From NCBI GenBank assembly GCA_018241025.1, contig JAFEEQ010000004.1, forward strand, positions 124,001 to 188,000: a stretch of 64,000 nt of DNA, written 5' to 3'. Below are positions 62,694 through 64,000 of this stretch, piece after piece. Position 1 is the stretch's first letter. Every line of letters starts with the position of its first letter. Under the pieces are notes generated by a model. It saw only the letters and a program-made list of their open reading frames with translations, had not been told where the DNA came from and searched no databases. Both the position numbers and the translations under genes were made by a program. Origin of the DNA: Pseudomonadota bacterium (GTDB taxonomy: Bacteria > Pseudomonadota > Alphaproteobacteria > Micropepsales > Micropepsaceae).

Positions 62694-63892
62694 GGCGCAG
62701 CCTTCTTCCCGCGCTCGCCATGGCGCGCAATGAGGTCGAGAAGCGTCGCGGCGCGCTGACGGTAAGTATGCGTTGCCAGCGTGCGTTGCTGGCCCGCCGC
62801 CGCCATCTCGGCGCGTGCATCGCGGCTCGCAAGCAGACGCTCGATCGCGCGCAGGCAGGATTCGATATCGGAATAGGTCGCGACCTCGCGATCGGTATCG
62901 AACAGCGTCGACAAATTGCTCTTGGCATCGGTCAGAAGGCTGGCGCCGCTGCCCGTCGCTTCGAACAGGCGCATGTTTCCCGCATAGTTGCGGGCGGCAT
63001 CGATGTGCGAATTCAGTGTCAATTGAGAGCGCTGCAGGACGCGATACATCTCGCGCCCCCAGACTTCGCCGCGTTGATGTTTGAGGATCGGCGAAGACGG
63101 CGATAAGACCGACGTACCGGTGAGATAAAACTCGACCGGAAACCGTTCGCAGATCGCTTCGAGCATCGCGATGCGGTCGTTGTATTGCGCTTCGATGCCG
63201 CCGACGAAGGTCAGCCCGATATCGCGCTCCGGTGCGGGGCCAAGGCGCTCCAGCACCGAAGGTTCAAATGCGAGATGCACGACTTCGGCCGGCACGCCCG
63301 CCGTGCGAAAGGCATCGACGACATAGGGCAGCATGCTGACCCCGAGATCATAGACGCCGAGATCGATGCCTTCCGGCGGCGCCACGCCATGCTGCGCGAC
63401 GATCACGCGACCCGGCCGCCGAAGCGTGCGGATCATATCGTGATCGACCAGTGCGATGGTCTGGTTGATGATCACATCCGGCGCGAAATCCTCGATCTGC
63501 GCCAGCAGGACGTCACGCGCAGCCGCAGCAAGTCCCTGCTTCAGCCCCAGCCGCCGCGCCACCGGCGCCAGCCAGGCGCGATAGGGCTGTAGGGCGCGGC
63601 GCAGCCTCGCTGTGCGATCCTCGTGCCGCCCCGAATCCGGGGCGGGCGGCTCAATGCGCATGCCATGTTCGCTCGCCCAGGCCGCCTGCATGTAAGGATT
63701 GTTGACGTAGAACTCGCAAGCCTCGTGGCCAAGCGCGCGAAAGTTCCGCGAGTAGAAGTCCGCCATGCCGACAAGGCTGTCGGCGCGCGCCTGCATCTGC
63801 GTCGCATAGGGCGCGCGCGCGAGCGAAGGGTCGCTCCCGTAGAATTCCTTGTGAAACCGGACGGCATCGTTGTTGAGAACGGCGATGCGCAT
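62690..63892 (-). CDS. Glycosyltransferase-like protein
   Basis: A 400-residue protein of the GT-B type with RIAVLNNDAVRFHKEFYGSDP at the start, ADFYSRNFRALGHEACEFYVNNPYMQ, FAPDVIINQTIALV, VGGIEAQYNDRIAMLEAICERF, and the nucleotide-sugar region SHIDAARNYAGNMRLFEATGSGASLLTD, as in CgeB-like and group 1 transferases. It probably decorates a surface polysaccharide or a cell-envelope lipid. ATG 63892 fits the N-terminus. It is coupled with the frameshifted transferase, so both likely serve one pathway. Confidence 0.82.
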   Translation of the reverse strand: MRIAVLNNDAVRFHKEFYGSDPSLARAPYATQMQARADSLVGMADFYSRNFRALGHEACEFYVNNPYMQAAWASEHGMRIEPPAPDSGRHEDRTARLRRALQPYRAWLAPVARRLGLKQGLAAAARDVLLAQIEDFAPDVIINQTIALVDHDMIRTLRRPGRVIVAQHGVAPPEGIDLGVYDLGVSMLPYVVDAFRTAGVPAEVVHLAFEPSVLERLGPAPERDIGLTFVGGIEAQYNDRIAMLEAICERFPVEFYLTGTSVLSPSSPILKHQRGEVWGREMYRVLQRSQLTLNSHIDAARNYAGNMRLFEATGSGASLLTDAKSNLSTLFDTDREVATYSDIESCLRAIERLLASRDARAEMAAAGQQRTLATHTYRQRAATLLDLIARHGERGKKAAP

Positions 63893-64000
63893 GTCAGGCC
63901 GTTGCCGTACGCGCGGCGGCTCGAAACCCAATCAACGCCATCGATGCGTCCGCCCCATTCCAGTCGGCCTGTGGAGCCGAGCAAAAATACATCGCGCCCA
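63893..64000 (-). other. Window end, possible end of an upstream gene
   Basis: On the minus strand a frame ending ALIGFRAAARTATA then TGA at 63896-63894 finishes 1 base before the glycosyltransferase start. It could be the C-terminus of another gene in the same operon. A second open frame crosses the same bases, so coding is not proved. Confidence 0.25.

Noticed and set aside
1..64000. CRISPR arrays, insertion sequences, prophage or rRNA operon
   Set aside because: Looked for repeated spacers, transposases, phage structural genes and rRNA; none was seen by eye.

Overview
The window looks like a chromosomal segment from an alphaproteobacterium: high G+C, tightly packed genes, many 1-20 bp start/stop overlaps and frequent GTG starts. 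Its order aroE-maf-ppsR | hemH-hemJ-rho ... mnmE-mnmG-rsmG-parA-parB is the replication-origin neighbourhood known from Caulobacter and relatives. Two perfect 16-bp parS sites (15110-15125 and, inside rsmG, 17057-17072) and a perfect DnaA box (15137-15145) support an origin-proximal position. The genus cannot be fixed from the sequence; a lineage outside the best-studied orders is plausible because hemE is absent from its usual place.

Layout. 1-2184: aroE, maf and ppsR, all leftward and overlapping. 2185-2468: divergent gap, a candidate oriC. 2469-5444: hemH, hemJ, rho. 5458-13325: enzymes of general metabolism and detoxification (hydrolases, an HD-domain protein, a histidine phosphatase with an altered motif, quinone reductase, carboxylesterase, dienelactone-hydrolase-like protein, YyaL-like protein). 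13461-19298: mnmE-mnmG-rsmG-parA-parB block. 19350-22841: hisA, a small protein, hisH and a DUF4153 membrane protein. 22969-23604: a broken KamB-type 16S rRNA methyltransferase. 24160-25167: a protein-glutaminase-like enzyme. 25229-33454: lepA, peptidase or hydrolase genes, an MFS transporter and a flavoprotein. 33510-37680: pheT-pheS-rplT-rpmI. 37809-45738: a small regulator, an HWE-type kinase, mscL, the methionine sulfoxide reductase pair msrB and free-Met reductase, a second MFS gene, an OsmC-like protein and a cyclophilin. 45892-51191: tRNA-Arg, a DUF2817 peptidase, D-Ala-D-Ala dipeptidase, a kinase-like protein and a degenerate CHASE2-cyclase. 51477-57528: a diiron protein, TetR regulator with operator, SDR, broken DUF2199 gene, enoyl-CoA hydratase, a 46-codon ORF, a secreted protein and a PQQ-type sugar dehydrogenase. 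57626-64000: tRNA-Ala, yggT, DUF167, folD, sco1 divergent from a RegB-type redox kinase, and two glycosyltransferases, one frameshifted.

Most genes are core functions: chromosome segregation, tRNA modification, heme, translation, histidine and one-carbon metabolism. The unusual content is three disrupted genes (22969-23604, 54135-54715, 61507-62693), conserved families that have lost catalytic residues (histidine phosphatase, OsmC, cyclase), a protein-deamidating enzyme with an unrecognised N-terminal domain, and several well-formed operator or repeat palindromes. No CRISPR array, insertion sequence, prophage or rRNA operon was seen.
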